In this document: positions 26,589-38,197 of the stretch, piece after piece
Layout of the letters: every line of letters begins with the position of its first letter
Numbering within the stretch: position 1 is the first letter of the stretch
DNA from: Prosthecodimorpha staleyi
Lineage (GTDB): Bacteria; Pseudomonadota; Alphaproteobacteria; Rhizobiales; Ancalomicrobiaceae
NCBI RefSeq assembly: GCF_018729455.1
Contig: NZ_JAHHZF010000012.1
Span: 78,221-142,220 of the forward strand
Reading direction: 5' to 3'
Length of the DNA: 64,000 nt
The notes under the pieces: model-generated
The model's database searches: none
Seen by the model: the letters and a program-made list of their open reading frames with translations, nothing else
Told to the model about the DNA's origin: nothing
Made by a program: the position numbers and the translations under genes

Positions 26589-28346
26589 ATGAACGTCTTC
26601 GTCGATTTCACGATCCGTGTCCGCAAGGCGGTCGAAAGCCTGGGGCTGACGGCGACCGACGGATCGGCGCTCGATCTCACGAGGATCCTGATCGAGCCGC
26701 CGCGTGATCCCGCCCATGGCGACCTCGCCACCAATGCCGCCATGGTGCTCGCCAAGGCGGCCGGCGAGAACCCGCGTCAGCTGGCCCTGAAGCTGGTCGG
26801 CGAACTCGCCGCCGATCCCGACATCGCCGAAACCGAGGTCGCCGGGCCGGGCTTCATCAACCTGCGTCTGGTGCCGGCCTACTGGACCGACCTCCTCGGT
26901 GCGATCCTGCGCGCCGGCGACGCCTTCGGCCGCTCCGGCCTCGGCCGCAATGCACCCGTCAACGTCGAATATGTCTCGGCCAATCCGACCGGCCCGATGC
27001 ATGTCGGCCACTGTCGCGGCGCGGTGTTCGGCGACGCGCTGGCCAATCTGCTGGGCTATGCGGGCTGGTCGGTGACCAAGGAATATTACATCAACGATGC
27101 CGGTGCCCAGGTCGATGTGTTGGCCCGGTCGGCCTATCTGCGCTACCGCGAGGCGCTCGGCGAGACGATCGAGATCCCGGAGGGCTTCTATCCGGGCGAC
27201 TATCTGAAGCCGGTCGGCGCGGCGCTGGCCGCCGCCCATGGCGACGCTTTGCTGTCGAAGCCGGAGGCCGAATGGCTTCCTGTCGTCAAGCGGGCGGCGA
27301 TCGATGCCATGATGGCGGAGATCCGCAAGGATCTGCAGCTCCTCAACGTCCATCACGACGTCTTCTTCTCCGAGGCCAGCCTGCAGGAGCCGGGTCACGA
27401 TCGGGTCCGCCAGGCGATCGCCGCGCTGGAGGCCAAGGACCTAATCTATCGCGGCCGGCTGGCACCGCCCAAGGGGCAGCTGCCCGACGATTGGGAGGAT
27501 CGCGAGCAGGTCCTGTTCCGGTCGAGCGCATTCGGCGACGATACGGACCGCCCGCTGATGAAGTCGGACGGCAGCTACACCTATTTCGCCTCGGACATCG
27601 CCTATCACTACGACAAGTATCTGCGCGGCTTCCACGAAATGATCGACGTCTGGGGCGCGGACCATGGCGGCTACGTGAAGCGCATGCAGGCCGCCGTCAA
27701 GGCGATGACCGGCGATGAGGGCGGGCTCGACGTAAAGCTCTGCCAGCTCGTGAAGCTGTTTCGGGCCGGCGAGCCGGTCAAGATGTCCAAGCGGTCGGGA
27801 TCCTTCGTCACGCTGGCCGACGTCGTCGAAGAGGTCGGCCGCGACGCGGTCCGCTTCATGATGCTCTACCGGAAGAACGATGCGCCGCTCGACTTCGACT
27901 TCCAGAAGGTGACAGACCAATCCAAGGATAATCCGGTCTTCTACGTGCAATATGCCCATGCCCGCTGCCGATCCGTCTTCCGTCAGGCTGCCGCGGAATT
28001 GCCGCATTTGGACCTGTCGGACGCGGCCTTGGCGGCGGCGCCTCTGGCCCTTTTGAGCGATCAGGGCGAGTTGGCACTGGTGCGTCGCCTTGCCGAGTGG
28101 CCCCGGCTGGTCGAATCCGCAGCCAGCGCACACGAACCGCACCGGCTCGCCTTCTACCTCCACGACCTCGCCAGTGAACTGCACGGACACTGGAATCGGG
28201 GCAAGGAACTGCCGCAATTACGCTTTATTAACGTTGACGATCCATTGTCGTCCTCAGCCCGATTGGCAATGGTGCGTGCCGTTGCTTTGGTTCTCGAGTC
28301 CGGGCTCGCTATATTGGGTGTCACGGCACCCGATGAAATGCGATAA
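26589..28346 (+). CDS. argS: Arginyl-tRNA synthetase
   Basis: 585 residues, normal length. Charges tRNA-Arg. The N-terminal Add1 domain is followed by the HIGH-type motif [15 protein letters not shown] near residue 135 and the KMSKS-type motif [14 protein letters not shown] near residue 395. The alpha-helical anticodon-binding domain ends near 585 ([12 protein letters not shown]). It starts the long plus-strand run to surE that is conserved in the order. Confidence 0.97.
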   Translation: MNVFVDFTIRVRKAVESLGLTATDGSALDLTRILIEPPRDPAHGDLATNAAMVLAKAAGENPRQLALKLVGELAADPDIAETEVAGPGFINLRLVPAYWTDLLGAILRAGDAFGRSGLGRNAPVNVEYVSANPTGPMHVGHCRGAVFGDALANLLGYAGWSVTKEYYINDAGAQVDVLARSAYLRYREALGETIEIPEGFYPGDYLKPVGAALAAAHGDALLSKPEAEWLPVVKRAAIDAMMAEIRKDLQLLNVHHDVFFSEASLQEPGHDRVRQAIAALEAKDLIYRGRLAPPKGQLPDDWEDREQVLFRSSAFGDDTDRPLMKSDGSYTYFASDIAYHYDKYLRGFHEMIDVWGADHGGYVKRMQAAVKAMTGDEGGLDVKLCQLVKLFRAGEPVKMSKRSGSFVTLADVVEEVGRDAVRFMMLYRKNDAPLDFDFQKVTDQSKDNPVFYVQYAHARCRSVFRQAAAELPHLDLSDAALAAAPLALLSDQGELALVRRLAEWPRLVESAASAHEPHRLAFYLHDLASELHGHWNRGKELPQLRFINVDDPLSSSARLAMVRAVALVLESGLAILGVTAPDEMR

Positions 28347-28421
28347 TCGGATTGCGAGCACACTCCGGGTGCGGTGCTCCGCGCGACGAAGTCCGTCGCG
28401 CGACGGAGGTGGACAGATCCG

Positions 28422-30512
28422 ATGGCCGAACTGAAGCGACTGCCAACCGGTTATGACGATCGCGGACCTCAGGATCGCTCCTACGAGGATGATCCGCTGG
28501 TCGAACTGGCCCGAATCGTCAGTGGCGGCGCTCCTTTCCCGGAGCCGGCGCAGCGCGGCCGTGCGGCCGCGCCGGAGCCGCGGGCGGCGATCCCCGAGCC
28601 CCAGCCGCGTGCCGAAATCGGTCGCCAGCCGATGCCGAATCAACTGTCCGCCCTGGAACAGGAATTGTTCAGCGAACTGCGCTCGACGGTCGATCCCGAT
28701 CGCACCCCGCGCGCCCGCGTCCAGCCCGCGGCGAGCGCCGCTCCGCCTCCGGCCCCCCAACCGCCTGCCGCCGCGCAGCCGGTCGCACAGAGAGCCGCCA
28801 TGTCCGCGCAACCCGCTCCGCAGCCCGTCCGCCGCGAACCCGCGCCGGCACCGTCCCAGGCTGCCGGCGGCGACTTCGCCTCGCATCTTGCCAACGAACA
28901 GTATCGGTACGTGCAGAGCGGCGTCGCGGCCGGGTCCTACGATCCCGCCTTCGACGATTTCTTCGACGAGCCGACCATGCTGATCGATCCGCAGCAGCAG
29001 CGGACCGGCCAGCAGGCCGGCGCCCATCAGGGCGCTGCGGCGCATCACGGCGCCACGGGCCATGCGCTCGGCGGTCAGAGCCAGGGCGGTTCCCAGGGGT
29101 ATTCCGGCCGCACTCAGGGTGGCCACGGCCCCCTCCCCGGCGCGCAACCGGGCAGCCAGCGGCCGGCGCCGGCTGCCTCCGATTTCGCCACCCCGCCGAT
29201 GCCGCCGTCCGTCGATAGCCGGGTGCGCGCACCGCAGGTCGAGCCGACCTTCGGCGAGTTCGGACGCGAGGAGATCGCCGCCGCCGCCCGGGAAGCGCAG
29301 CCCTATCTCGGCGGCGCTCCGGCCATGCCGGAACATCCGCATTCGGAACGGTCCGCCGCGCGCCACGTCGCACGTGAGCCCCGCCGCGGCCTGATGGCGG
29401 CGGGTATGGCGCTCGGCGTCTTCGTGCTCGGCGGCCTCGGCTTTCTCGGCTGGCGCGCTTTCGCGACGCCCGGCGATGGCGGCACGCCGCCCCTGATCGC
29501 GGCCGATCCCAAGCCGATGAAGGTCAAGCCGGAAGGTCAGGCGACCGGACCGAGCGGCCCGAAACTGACCACCGACGGCAGCGGTGAGGACAAGTCGCGT
29601 CTGGTCACCCGCCAGGAAGAACCGCTCGACCAGGTCGCCGGCCGCACCCAGGACGGCCGCAACGTCCGGGTCATTCCGGGCGCGCCGAACTCCGCCGTCG
29701 CCGAGCAGCCGCGCACGGTGCGCACCGTCGTCGTTCGTCCGGACGGCACGATCGTACCGTCGGGCGATCCGGCCCGCACGGTGACCACCACGCCGGTCCG
29801 CATCGGCGAGCCCGCCTTGCCGCCGGGACCGGCGCAGCCGGTCGTCTCCCTGCCGCCGCGGGCCAACGATCCGATCGCGGCGCTGTCGGCCCCCAAGGCG
29901 CCGTCGACCGGCCCGGTCACGTCGGTCGGGTCCGGTGCGCCTCCGTTGCCGGCCCCCGGCCCGGCGCCGGTCACCACCGCCGCAACCCCGCCGCCGGCCG
30001 CGCCCAAACCCGTTGTGGCGACCCCGGTCACGGCGCCGCCGAGTGCCAATCTCGGCTTGCCCGGAACGCCGCCGGCACCGCCGAAGCCCGTCGTGGCCCC
30101 GAAGCCGGCCGTCGCCTCGCAGCCTCTGCCCGCCGCGACCGGCGCGCCGCTTGCGCTCGGCGCCGTTCCGCCGACCCGGCTCGCCTCGAACGGTCCGGCC
30201 GCAACCACGTCCACGCCCGCTCCCGCCGCGCTGGCGCCGCCCGCTCCGATCAGCGCTCCGCCTCCCGCAGCGTCCGGCGACGGCGCCTGGGCCGTGCAAC
30301 TTGCTGCCGCTCCGTCCGATGCAGAAGCGCGCCGGGTCATCGCCGATGCTCAGCGCAAATATTCCGGCGTCCTGGGCGGCCGGTCGACCTACGTGCAGGT
30401 GTTCGGCAACTATCATCGGGCGCGCGTTTCGGCGGGCTCGGAGAGCGAAGCCAAGGCGCTCTGCGAGCAGATCAAATCCCAGGGCGGCGTCTGCTTCACC
30501 ACCCGACGCTGA
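28422..30512 (+). CDS. SPOR domain-containing membrane protein
   Basis: 696 residues from ATG 28422, preceded by GGAGGT. A long Pro/Ala/Gln-rich cytoplasmic part (1-320), a single membrane helix at about 325-345 (LMAAGMALGVFVLGGLGFLG), a disordered periplasmic linker rich in proline and alanine, and a C-terminal SPOR domain at about 621-696 (GAWAVQLAAAPSDAEARRVI). SPOR domains bind glycan strands stripped of peptides at the division septum. Together with NagZ next to it, this suggests a role in septal peptidoglycan turnover. Low-complexity regions make start and exact repeats hard to judge. Confidence 0.9.
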   Translation: MAELKRLPTGYDDRGPQDRSYEDDPLVELARIVSGGAPFPEPAQRGRAAAPEPRAAIPEPQPRAEIGRQPMPNQLSALEQELFSELRSTVDPDRTPRARVQPAASAAPPPAPQPPAAAQPVAQRAAMSAQPAPQPVRREPAPAPSQAAGGDFASHLANEQYRYVQSGVAAGSYDPAFDDFFDEPTMLIDPQQQRTGQQAGAHQGAAAHHGATGHALGGQSQGGSQGYSGRTQGGHGPLPGAQPGSQRPAPAASDFATPPMPPSVDSRVRAPQVEPTFGEFGREEIAAAAREAQPYLGGAPAMPEHPHSERSAARHVAREPRRGLMAAGMALGVFVLGGLGFLGWRAFATPGDGGTPPLIAADPKPMKVKPEGQATGPSGPKLTTDGSGEDKSRLVTRQEEPLDQVAGRTQDGRNVRVIPGAPNSAVAEQPRTVRTVVVRPDGTIVPSGDPARTVTTTPVRIGEPALPPGPAQPVVSLPPRANDPIAALSAPKAPSTGPVTSVGSGAPPLPAPGPAPVTTAATPPPAAPKPVVATPVTAPPSANLGLPGTPPAPPKPVVAPKPAVASQPLPAATGAPLALGAVPPTRLASNGPAATTSTPAPAALAPPAPISAPPPAASGDGAWAVQLAAAPSDAEARRVIADAQRKYSGVLGGRSTYVQVFGNYHRARVSAGSESEAKALCEQIKSQGGVCFTTRR

Positions 30513-30700
30513 CCGCGCGAGAACGCATCGCCATGGCGGCCGCCGCTCTCTGAACGGCGGCCGCAGCGCGTGACGGGGGCCGGAACGGGAGCATGCGCCG
30601 GGCCGATCCCCGGAATGGCCGCCTGACCATCGCGCCTGCAGCCTGCGGCATCGCCGTCTTGTCACGGATCGCCCCCATCCGCTCCGAGGAGATCGAGGCC

Positions 30701-31723
30701 ATGTCGTCCAACGCCGCCTTCATTTCCGGCTGTGCCGGCTTCGAACTGACCGACGAAGAGGTCGCCTTCTTTCGCGACGCGCGGCCCTGGGGCTTCATCC
30801 TCTTCAAGCGCAACATCCAGGATCGCCGGCAGGTCTCTGCCCTGACAGCGCAATTGCGCGACGTCGTCGGTCGGCCGGACGCGCCTGTGCTGATCGACCA
30901 GGAGGGCGGTCGCGTGCAGCGGATGGGGCCGCCGGAATGGCCGGCCTATCCGTCGGGGCGCGCCTTCGGCCAACTTGCCGAGCGGGATTCCGCCGCCGGG
31001 CTGCGCGCAGCCTGGCTCGGCGCACGGCTGATCGCGGCCGACCTGGCCGAGGTCGGCATCGATGTCGACTGCCTGCCGGTGCTCGACGTGCCGGTGGAAG
31101 GCGCCCATGACGTGATCGGCAACCGCGCCTATGGCCGCGAACCGACGATCGTGTCGGCGCTTGGCCGGGCGGCCGCCGAGGGGCTGATGGCCGGCGGCGT
31201 GCTGCCGGTCGCCAAGCATATTCCCGGCCACGGCCGCGCCGGTGTCGACAGCCATCTGTCGCTGCCGGTGGTCGATGCGCCGCGCGCAGATCTCGAGGCG
31301 ACCGACTTCCCGCCCTTCGCCGCGCTCGCCGGCCTGCCGCTCGGCATGACCGCGCATGTCGTCTACACGGCGATCGATCCCGATCGGCCCGGCACCCTGT
31401 CGCCCGTGGTGATCGAGGAGATCATCCGCGGCCGCATCGGTTTCAACGGCTGCCTGATGACGGACGACATTTCCATGCAGGCCCTGGCCGGATCGCTGCG
31501 CGAACGCAGCCGGGCTGCGCTCGACGCCGGGGTCGACCTCGTGCTTCATTGCAGCGGCCGCCTCGAGGAGATGCGGATGGTCGCTGGCGCCTGCCGACCG
31601 CTCGACGGTGCGGCGGCCCTGCGGGCGCAGGCGGCGCTCGACGCGCGGCGGCGGCCGGAGCCGATCGATCTGGCGGCCGCGCGCGCGGAACTCGCCGATC
31701 TGATGGCCGCGGCGGTCGTCTGA
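30701..31723 (+). CDS. nagZ: Beta-N-acetylhexosaminidase (NagZ, GH3)
   Basis: 340 residues from ATG 30701; the frame is open upstream but that part is not conserved. Releases N-acetylglucosamine from anhydromuropeptides in peptidoglycan recycling, in the cytoplasm. The catalytic dyad is visible: KHIPGHGRAGVDSH carries the acid/base histidine and LMTDDISMQAL the nucleophile aspartate. No signal peptide, as expected. It sits between the SPOR protein and scpA, the order found widely in Hyphomicrobiales. The upstream gap is 188 bases with no obvious promoter. Confidence 0.96.
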   Translation: MSSNAAFISGCAGFELTDEEVAFFRDARPWGFILFKRNIQDRRQVSALTAQLRDVVGRPDAPVLIDQEGGRVQRMGPPEWPAYPSGRAFGQLAERDSAAGLRAAWLGARLIAADLAEVGIDVDCLPVLDVPVEGAHDVIGNRAYGREPTIVSALGRAAAEGLMAGGVLPVAKHIPGHGRAGVDSHLSLPVVDAPRADLEATDFPPFAALAGLPLGMTAHVVYTAIDPDRPGTLSPVVIEEIIRGRIGFNGCLMTDDISMQALAGSLRERSRAALDAGVDLVLHCSGRLEEMRMVAGACRPLDGAAALRAQAALDARRRPEPIDLAAARAELADLMAAAVV

Positions 31724-31752
31724 CCGGGCGGCCCGAACCCGGGGATCCGACG

Positions 31753-32643
31753 ATGCCGGCCGAAAGCACCCGGACCGTGCCCCCCGCCTCCGCTGCCGCA
31801 GGCCGCGTCGGCCCGGTGCCGGACGCCGCGGAGGACTGGAACCGGCCGGTGCGCACCGCGCCGGCCGCCGGCCCGGCCGAAGACGGCGGCCCCGCACTGG
31901 TGGTCGATGTCGACGGCTTCGAGGGGCCGCTCGATCTGCTTCTGAGTCTTGCCCGCGCCCAGAAGGTCGATCTGGCGCGCATCTCGATCCTGGCGCTGGC
32001 CGAACAGTATCTGGCCTTCGTCGAGGCCGCCCGGGAGACCCGGCTGGAGCTGGCGGCCGACTATCTGGTCATGGCCGCCTGGCTCGCCTATCTCAAATCG
32101 CGCCTGCTGCTGCCCTCGCCGCCGAGCGACGACCAGCCGAGCGGCGAGGAGCTGGCCGCCGCGCTCGCCTTCCGCCTGCAGCGGCTCGAGGCCATGCGGG
32201 CCGCCGCCGGTGCCCTGATGGAGCGGCGCCGGCTGGGCCGCGAGGTGTTCGCGCGCGGGCGCCCGGAGGCGGTAGCGGTCGACCGGCAGGATGTCTGGCA
32301 GGCGAGCCTTTACGATCTCCTGACCGCCTATGCGGGCCTGCGCCAGCGCCAAATGGTCACCACCGTGCGGGTCGCGCGGCGCCAGGTCTGGGCGCTCGCC
32401 GACGCGCGCGTCATCCTGGAGCGCCTGGTCGGGCGGATCGCCGACTGGACACCGATCGTCACCTTCCTCGGCGCCTATCTGTCGCCGGAGATGCGCGCCA
32501 CCGTGATCGCATCCTCCTTCTCGGCGAGCCTGGAACTGGTGCGCGAGGGCAAGCTGGAGATCCGCCAGGCCGAGGCCTTCGAACCCCTCTTCATCCGCAC
32601 CCCGCCCGCCCCGCGCGACGAACCAGCGCGAGGGTCGGAATGA
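31753..32643 (+). CDS. scpA: Segregation and condensation protein A
   Basis: 296 residues from ATG 31753, 29 bases after nagZ. The kleisin-like subunit of the SMC-ScpAB condensin complex. The core begins FEGPLDLLLSLARAQKVDL and AEQYLAFVE near residue 55, and the C-terminal winged helix is present. The first 45 residues are a Pro/Ala-rich extension not needed for the fold; start choice there is uncertain. Overlaps scpB by 4 bases (ATGA), which implies translational coupling. Confidence 0.94.
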   Translation: MPAESTRTVPPASAAAGRVGPVPDAAEDWNRPVRTAPAAGPAEDGGPALVVDVDGFEGPLDLLLSLARAQKVDLARISILALAEQYLAFVEAARETRLELAADYLVMAAWLAYLKSRLLLPSPPSDDQPSGEELAAALAFRLQRLEAMRAAAGALMERRRLGREVFARGRPEAVAVDRQDVWQASLYDLLTAYAGLRQRQMVTTVRVARRQVWALADARVILERLVGRIADWTPIVTFLGAYLSPEMRATVIASSFSASLELVREGKLEIRQAEAFEPLFIRTPPAPRDEPARGSE

Positions 32644-33413
32644 ACCGGCCCGACGGCGACCCTCAGGACCGGGACGACGCGCCATCCGCCGATCCGGACG
32701 CCTCGACCGCAGCCGACGGAGCCCCGGATCCGGCGCCCGGCGGTGGTCCCGAACGGGCCGACGTCCGGCGCATGGTCGAGGCGCTGCTGTTCGCCGCCGC
32801 CGAGCCGCTCGACGAAAGGACCCTGGCCGAGCGCCTGCCGGCCGGCGCCGACCTGCGCGGCGCCCTGCGCGACCTGGAGGCGGACTACCGGGCCCGGGGG
32901 GTCAATCTCCTGCGCGTCGCCGGCAAGTGGATGTTCCGCACGGCCTCCGATCTCGCCTGGCTGATGGCGCGCGAGGCGCATGAGACCCGTCGCCTGTCGC
33001 GCCCGGCGCTCGAGACCCTGGCGGCGATCGCCTATCACCAGCCGGTGACACGGGCCGAGGTCGAGGCGATCCGCGGCGTGGGCCTCTCCAAGGGCACGCT
33101 CGATGTCCTGCTCGAAACCGGCTGGGTCCGGATGCGCGGGCGCCGGCGGACGCCGGGCCGCCCGGTCACCTACGGGACAAGCGAAGCCTTCCTGATCCAT
33201 TTCGGCCTCGACAGCCTGCGCGATCTGCCCGGTCTCGAGGAATTGAAGGGCGCAGGCCTGCTCGAAGGACGCATTCCGCCCGGCTTCCATGTGCCCATGC
33301 CGACCGACGATCCCGCACTGACGCCCGACGAGGACCCGATCGAGCCGGGCGAACTCGCCGATCTGCTGACCGCCGACGAGGCAGACGAGCCCGAAGAGGC
33401 CGATGGAACCTGA
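32640..33413 (+). CDS. scpB: Segregation and condensation protein B
   Basis: 257 residues, overlapping scpA. Forms a dimer of winged-helix domains on ScpA and SMC during chromosome segregation. Landmarks: RRMVEALLFAAAEPLDE, ALETLAAIAYHQPVTRAEVE and VGLSKGTLDVLLETGWV. The N-terminal 40 residues and the acidic C-terminal tail (TADEADEPEEADG) look disordered, as in relatives. Confidence 0.95.
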   Translation: MNRPDGDPQDRDDAPSADPDASTAADGAPDPAPGGGPERADVRRMVEALLFAAAEPLDERTLAERLPAGADLRGALRDLEADYRARGVNLLRVAGKWMFRTASDLAWLMAREAHETRRLSRPALETLAAIAYHQPVTRAEVEAIRGVGLSKGTLDVLLETGWVRMRGRRRTPGRPVTYGTSEAFLIHFGLDSLRDLPGLEELKGAGLLEGRIPPGFHVPMPTDDPALTPDEDPIEPGELADLLTADEADEPEEADGT

Positions 33414-33534
33414 CCCGGCATCGCGGCGCGTGCCGGCATCACATGTCCAAGGTCCGGGATGAAATGCCGGGTCCGAAGCCCTATAGAGGAACCTGGCGGA
33501 GCCAGCCGCCGGTCCCGCGGAGAGCCGAGCCGCC

Positions 33535-34662
33535 TTGTTCACGATCGATCGTCACGCATCACCGCTTCGAACGACGCCCGCCCCGCGCGCCAAGGCCGCT
33601 GCGACCATCGCCGCCCGCCTGACTTTCGAGGCCGTCAGCCATGCCTATGACGGAGCCCCGTCCCTGCGCGGCGTGACGCTCGATGTCGAGCCCGGCGAGG
33701 TGCTGTGCCTGCTCGGGCATTCCGGCTGCGGCAAGACCACCCTGCTCCGGCTTGCCGCCGGCGTCGAGCGGCCGGCCGGCGGCCGCGTGCTCGTCAACGG
33801 GCGCGAAGTGAGCGGTCCGAACGTCTTCCTGCCGCCCGAGCGGCGCGGCATCGGCCTGATGTTCCAGGACTATGCGCTGTTTCCGCACCTGACCATCCTG
33901 GCCAACGTCATGTTCGGCCTGACCGCACTGCCGAAGCGCGAGGGCGAGCGCGAGGCGCTGCAGGCGCTCGCCCGAGTCGGGCTGGAGAGCCACGCCTTCG
34001 ATTATCCGCACGAACTGTCCGGCGGCGAGCAGCAGCGCGTCGCGCTCGCACGCGCCATTGCCCCGCGGCCCTCGGTCCTGCTGATGGACGAACCCTTCTC
34101 GGGCCTCGACCGTCGGCTGCGCGATTCGGTGCGCGATGAGACCCTCGCCGTCCTGCGCGAGACGCGTGCCACATCGCTGGTCGTCACCCACGATCCGGAA
34201 GAGGCGATGCGCATGGGCGACCGGATCGCCCTGATGCGTCAGGGACTGCTGATCCAGGTCGGTACGGGCGCCGAAATCTACAATGCGCCGGCCGACCTCT
34301 TTACCGCGCGCTTCTTCTCCGAACTGAACGTCATCCAGGGCCGTGGCACCCAGGGCGCGGTAGCGACGCCGGTCGGCAGCTTCGCGGCGGCCGGATTGGC
34401 GGAAGGCGCCTGGGCGGATGTCGCGATCCGGCCGCAAGGCGTACTGCTCGACCGGCCCGGCACCGGCATTCCCGGCCGCATCATGGAGCGACGCTTCCTG
34501 GGTGAGGTCGACCTGTTCGATGTCGCCGTCCAAGGCCTCGACGGTACCGTCAAGGCGCGCCTGCGCGGCGGCGGCGCACTGGCGCCCGGCGCGGATGTCG
34601 GCGTCACAATCGATCCCGCGGAAGTTCTGGTCTTCCCCAAGGAGGCTGCCGGCCCCATATAG
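33535..34662 (+). CDS. ABC transporter ATP-binding protein (FbpC/PotA-like, TOBE domain)
   Basis: 375 residues from a TTG at 33535; no ATG is available nearby. Walker A GHSGCGKTTL, Q-loop FQDYALFPHL, signature LSGGEQQRVALARA and Walker B LLMDEPFSGLD are intact, followed by a C-terminal TOBE-like domain. Similar to ATPases that drive iron(III) or putrescine/spermidine uptake. No permease or binding-protein gene is adjacent, so it must pair with components encoded elsewhere, or act differently. It is inserted between scpB and tatA, where relatives have none that I know of. Confidence 0.88.
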   Translation: MFTIDRHASPLRTTPAPRAKAAATIAARLTFEAVSHAYDGAPSLRGVTLDVEPGEVLCLLGHSGCGKTTLLRLAAGVERPAGGRVLVNGREVSGPNVFLPPERRGIGLMFQDYALFPHLTILANVMFGLTALPKREGEREALQALARVGLESHAFDYPHELSGGEQQRVALARAIAPRPSVLLMDEPFSGLDRRLRDSVRDETLAVLRETRATSLVVTHDPEEAMRMGDRIALMRQGLLIQVGTGAEIYNAPADLFTARFFSELNVIQGRGTQGAVATPVGSFAAAGLAEGAWADVAIRPQGVLLDRPGTGIPGRIMERRFLGEVDLFDVAVQGLDGTVKARLRGGGALAPGADVGVTIDPAEVLVFPKEAAGPI

Positions 34663-34749
34663 ACCGCCATGATCGTGTTCCGCCGCGCGGATCCGCCGCC
34701 GGGCGACCGGACGCGGAAACCGTATCTCGCGCCGGCGGTGCCAGTCATG

Positions 34750-34778
34750 TTGCGGCACAACAGCAGTTTTGCCATAGT
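34750..34778 (+). promoter_or_regulatory. Candidate promoter of tatABC
   Basis: TTGCGG (34750-34755) and CATAGT (34773-34778), 17-base spacer. It lies downstream of the ABC ATPase gene, 143 bases before tatA. Confidence 0.5.
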
Positions 34779-34921
34779 GCCGGCCGCATCGCCGCCAAAG
34801 GTGATCTCCGCGAGGAAATCGGGACCCCGTCCCGGCGCGAAGCGATCACGGGACATCGACGACACGCGGACGGCGCGGGGACCAGACCGGCCCCGGACCG
34901 TCTCGCACGGAGAAAGACGAA

Positions 34922-35173
34922 ATGGGTTCCTTGAGCATCTGGCATTGGCTGATCGTCCTGGTGATCGCGTTGCTTCTGTTCGGCCGCGGCAAGATCCCCG
35001 AACTGATGGGTGACTTCGCCAAGGGCATCAAGAACTTCAAGAAGGGCATGCAGGACGACGAGGCAAAGGCCGATACGCCCCCGCCGCCGGCTTCCACCGT
35101 GCCCCCGAAGACCATCGAGAACCATCCGACCGACAGCCGGGCCACGTCCGAGGACAAGTCCAAGGCCGTCTGA
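34922..35173 (+). CDS. tatA: Sec-independent protein translocase TatA
   Basis: 83 residues. One N-terminal membrane helix ([20 protein letters not shown]) followed by the amphipathic helix with the conserved [12 protein letters not shown]. TatA oligomers form the passage for folded proteins with twin-arginine signals. Tail is Pro/Ser-rich and disordered. Followed by tatB after 146 bases. Confidence 0.96.
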   Translation: MGSLSIWHWLIVLVIALLLFGRGKIPELMGDFAKGIKNFKKGMQDDEAKADTPPPPASTVPPKTIENHPTDSRATSEDKSKAV

Positions 35174-35319
35174 TCTACACGCCCGGCAGGCGCTGCCGGC
35201 GCGGAATTCCGCATCGGCCGACTTGCGCCGGAGGCGTCCGGCATGCGACTTGGCGGTAATACGGGACGGGCGAACAGACCCCGGCTCCCATCAGGGACCG
35301 GGGCAGCCCGCGGGACGAG

Positions 35320-35907
35320 ATGCTGGACATTGCCTGGAGCGAAATGCTCATCATCGGGGTCGTGGCGCTTGTCGTCATCGGCCCCAAGGATCTCCCCAAG
35401 ATGCTCCGGATGGTCGGCCAGACCATCGGCAAGGTCCGGCGCATGGCGGCGGAGTTCCAGGGGCAGGTTAGCGAGGCGATCCGCGAGGCGGAACTCGACG
35501 ACGTGAAGAAGAGCGTCGAGGACCTGAAGGCCCTCAACCCCGCCAACATGATCCGCAGCGAGATCGACGCCGCCATGGCGCCCGTGCATCAGGTCTCGCA
35601 GGACCTGAACGCCGAACTGTCGCGCATCGAGGCCGGGCTTGACTCCACGCCGGCGACAACGCCGGCCGGACAGGCCGAAGGCTTTGCCGCCGATCCGGCG
35701 CCGGCCGAAACCGTGACTGCCTCCGCTGAGCCATTGCCCATGCCGAGCGCCGAAAGCCTGTCTCTGCCCGAGATCGCCCCCTACGAGCCGCCGGCCATGC
35801 CGCCGCGCCCGATGGGCCTCGAAGGCCCGCCGCCGATGCCGGACCTTGCCGCCATGCCGGCCGCTACGCCCGATCCGATCGACCCCGTACCGCCGAAGAG
35901 CGCCTGA
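35320..35907 (+). CDS. tatB: Sec-independent protein translocase TatB
   Basis: 195 residues. The N-terminal helix contains SEMLIIGVVALVVIGPKDLP, with the Glu and Pro positions typical of TatB, then a long amphipathic helix. With TatC it forms the receptor for twin-arginine signal peptides. The C-terminal third is Pro/Ala/Met-rich and of low complexity. tatC begins 4 bases after the stop. Confidence 0.96.
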   Translation: MLDIAWSEMLIIGVVALVVIGPKDLPKMLRMVGQTIGKVRRMAAEFQGQVSEAIREAELDDVKKSVEDLKALNPANMIRSEIDAAMAPVHQVSQDLNAELSRIEAGLDSTPATTPAGQAEGFAADPAPAETVTASAEPLPMPSAESLSLPEIAPYEPPAMPPRPMGLEGPPPMPDLAAMPAATPDPIDPVPPKSA

Positions 35908-35911
35908 TTCC

Positions 35912-36697
35912 ATGAGCGAAGAGGACGATATCGAAGCCTCCAAGGCGCCGCTGATCGAGCATCTCATCGAATTGCGGTCGCGCCTGATCCGCGCCATCAT
36001 CGCAATCGTGATCGCCTTCATCGTCTGCTTCGCCTTCGCGAAGTCGATCTACAACTTCCTGGTCTGGCCCTACGACCTGACCATCCGGCACATGACCGGC
36101 AAGCCCGCCGTAATGATCTTCACGGCGCCGCAGGAATTTTTCATCACGCAGATCAAGGTGGCCTTCTACGGCGCCCTGTTCTTCGCCTTCCCGGTCATCG
36201 CGACGCAGATCTACAAATTCGTCGCCCCGGGGCTCTATAAGCACGAGAAGCAGGCCTTCACGCCCTATCTGATCGCCACGCCGGTCTTCTTCGTTCTCGG
36301 CGCCGCGCTGGTCTATTTCATGCTGCCCATGGTGCTCGGCTTCTTCGCCGGCATGCAGCAGACCGGCGAGGGCGAGATCAAGATCGAGCTCCTGCCGCGC
36401 GTCAGCGAGTATCTGTCGCTGATCATGTCGCTGACCTTCGCCTTCGGCATCGTCTTCCAGATGCCGGTCGTGCTCACGCTGCTCGCCCGGATCGGCTTCC
36501 TGACCTCGACGGACCTGCGCGAGCGCCGCCGCTGGGCGATCCTGATCGCCTTCGTGGCCGCCGCGGTGCTGACGCCACCCGATCCGCTCAGCCAGATCTC
36601 GCTTGCGATACCCACCATCCTCCTCTACGAACTCACCATCTTGGCCGTCCGCTTCGTCGAGCGGCAGAAAGAGAAATCCGCGGCGAACGCTTCGTGA
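35912..36697 (+). CDS. tatC: Sec-independent protein translocase TatC
   Basis: 261 residues from ATG 35912, right after tatB. Six membrane helices can be traced. The start SKAPLIEHLIELRSRLIRA holds the conserved HLxELRxR block that contacts the twin-arginine motif, and FPVIATQIYKFVAPGLYKHE is the first loop region. Core of the Tat receptor complex in the inner membrane. Confidence 0.97.
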   Translation: MSEEDDIEASKAPLIEHLIELRSRLIRAIIAIVIAFIVCFAFAKSIYNFLVWPYDLTIRHMTGKPAVMIFTAPQEFFITQIKVAFYGALFFAFPVIATQIYKFVAPGLYKHEKQAFTPYLIATPVFFVLGAALVYFMLPMVLGFFAGMQQTGEGEIKIELLPRVSEYLSLIMSLTFAFGIVFQMPVVLTLLARIGFLTSTDLRERRRWAILIAFVAAAVLTPPDPLSQISLAIPTILLYELTILAVRFVERQKEKSAANAS

Positions 36698-36779
36698 GCG
36701 TGAGGCCCGGGCGGGGTCGGCCCCTCGCGGGCGCATGATCCCGCCGGGATGGCAACGACCTCTTCCCCCGAAGGCATGA

Positions 36780-38111
<1,332 letters not shown>

Positions 38112-38197
38112 CCGGCTCCGCGGCCGTCGGCTCCACACTTCCGCCCTCACCCGCACCGTCGGCCGCCCGCGGTCACTATTCTCTCGCCGAGGTTTCC

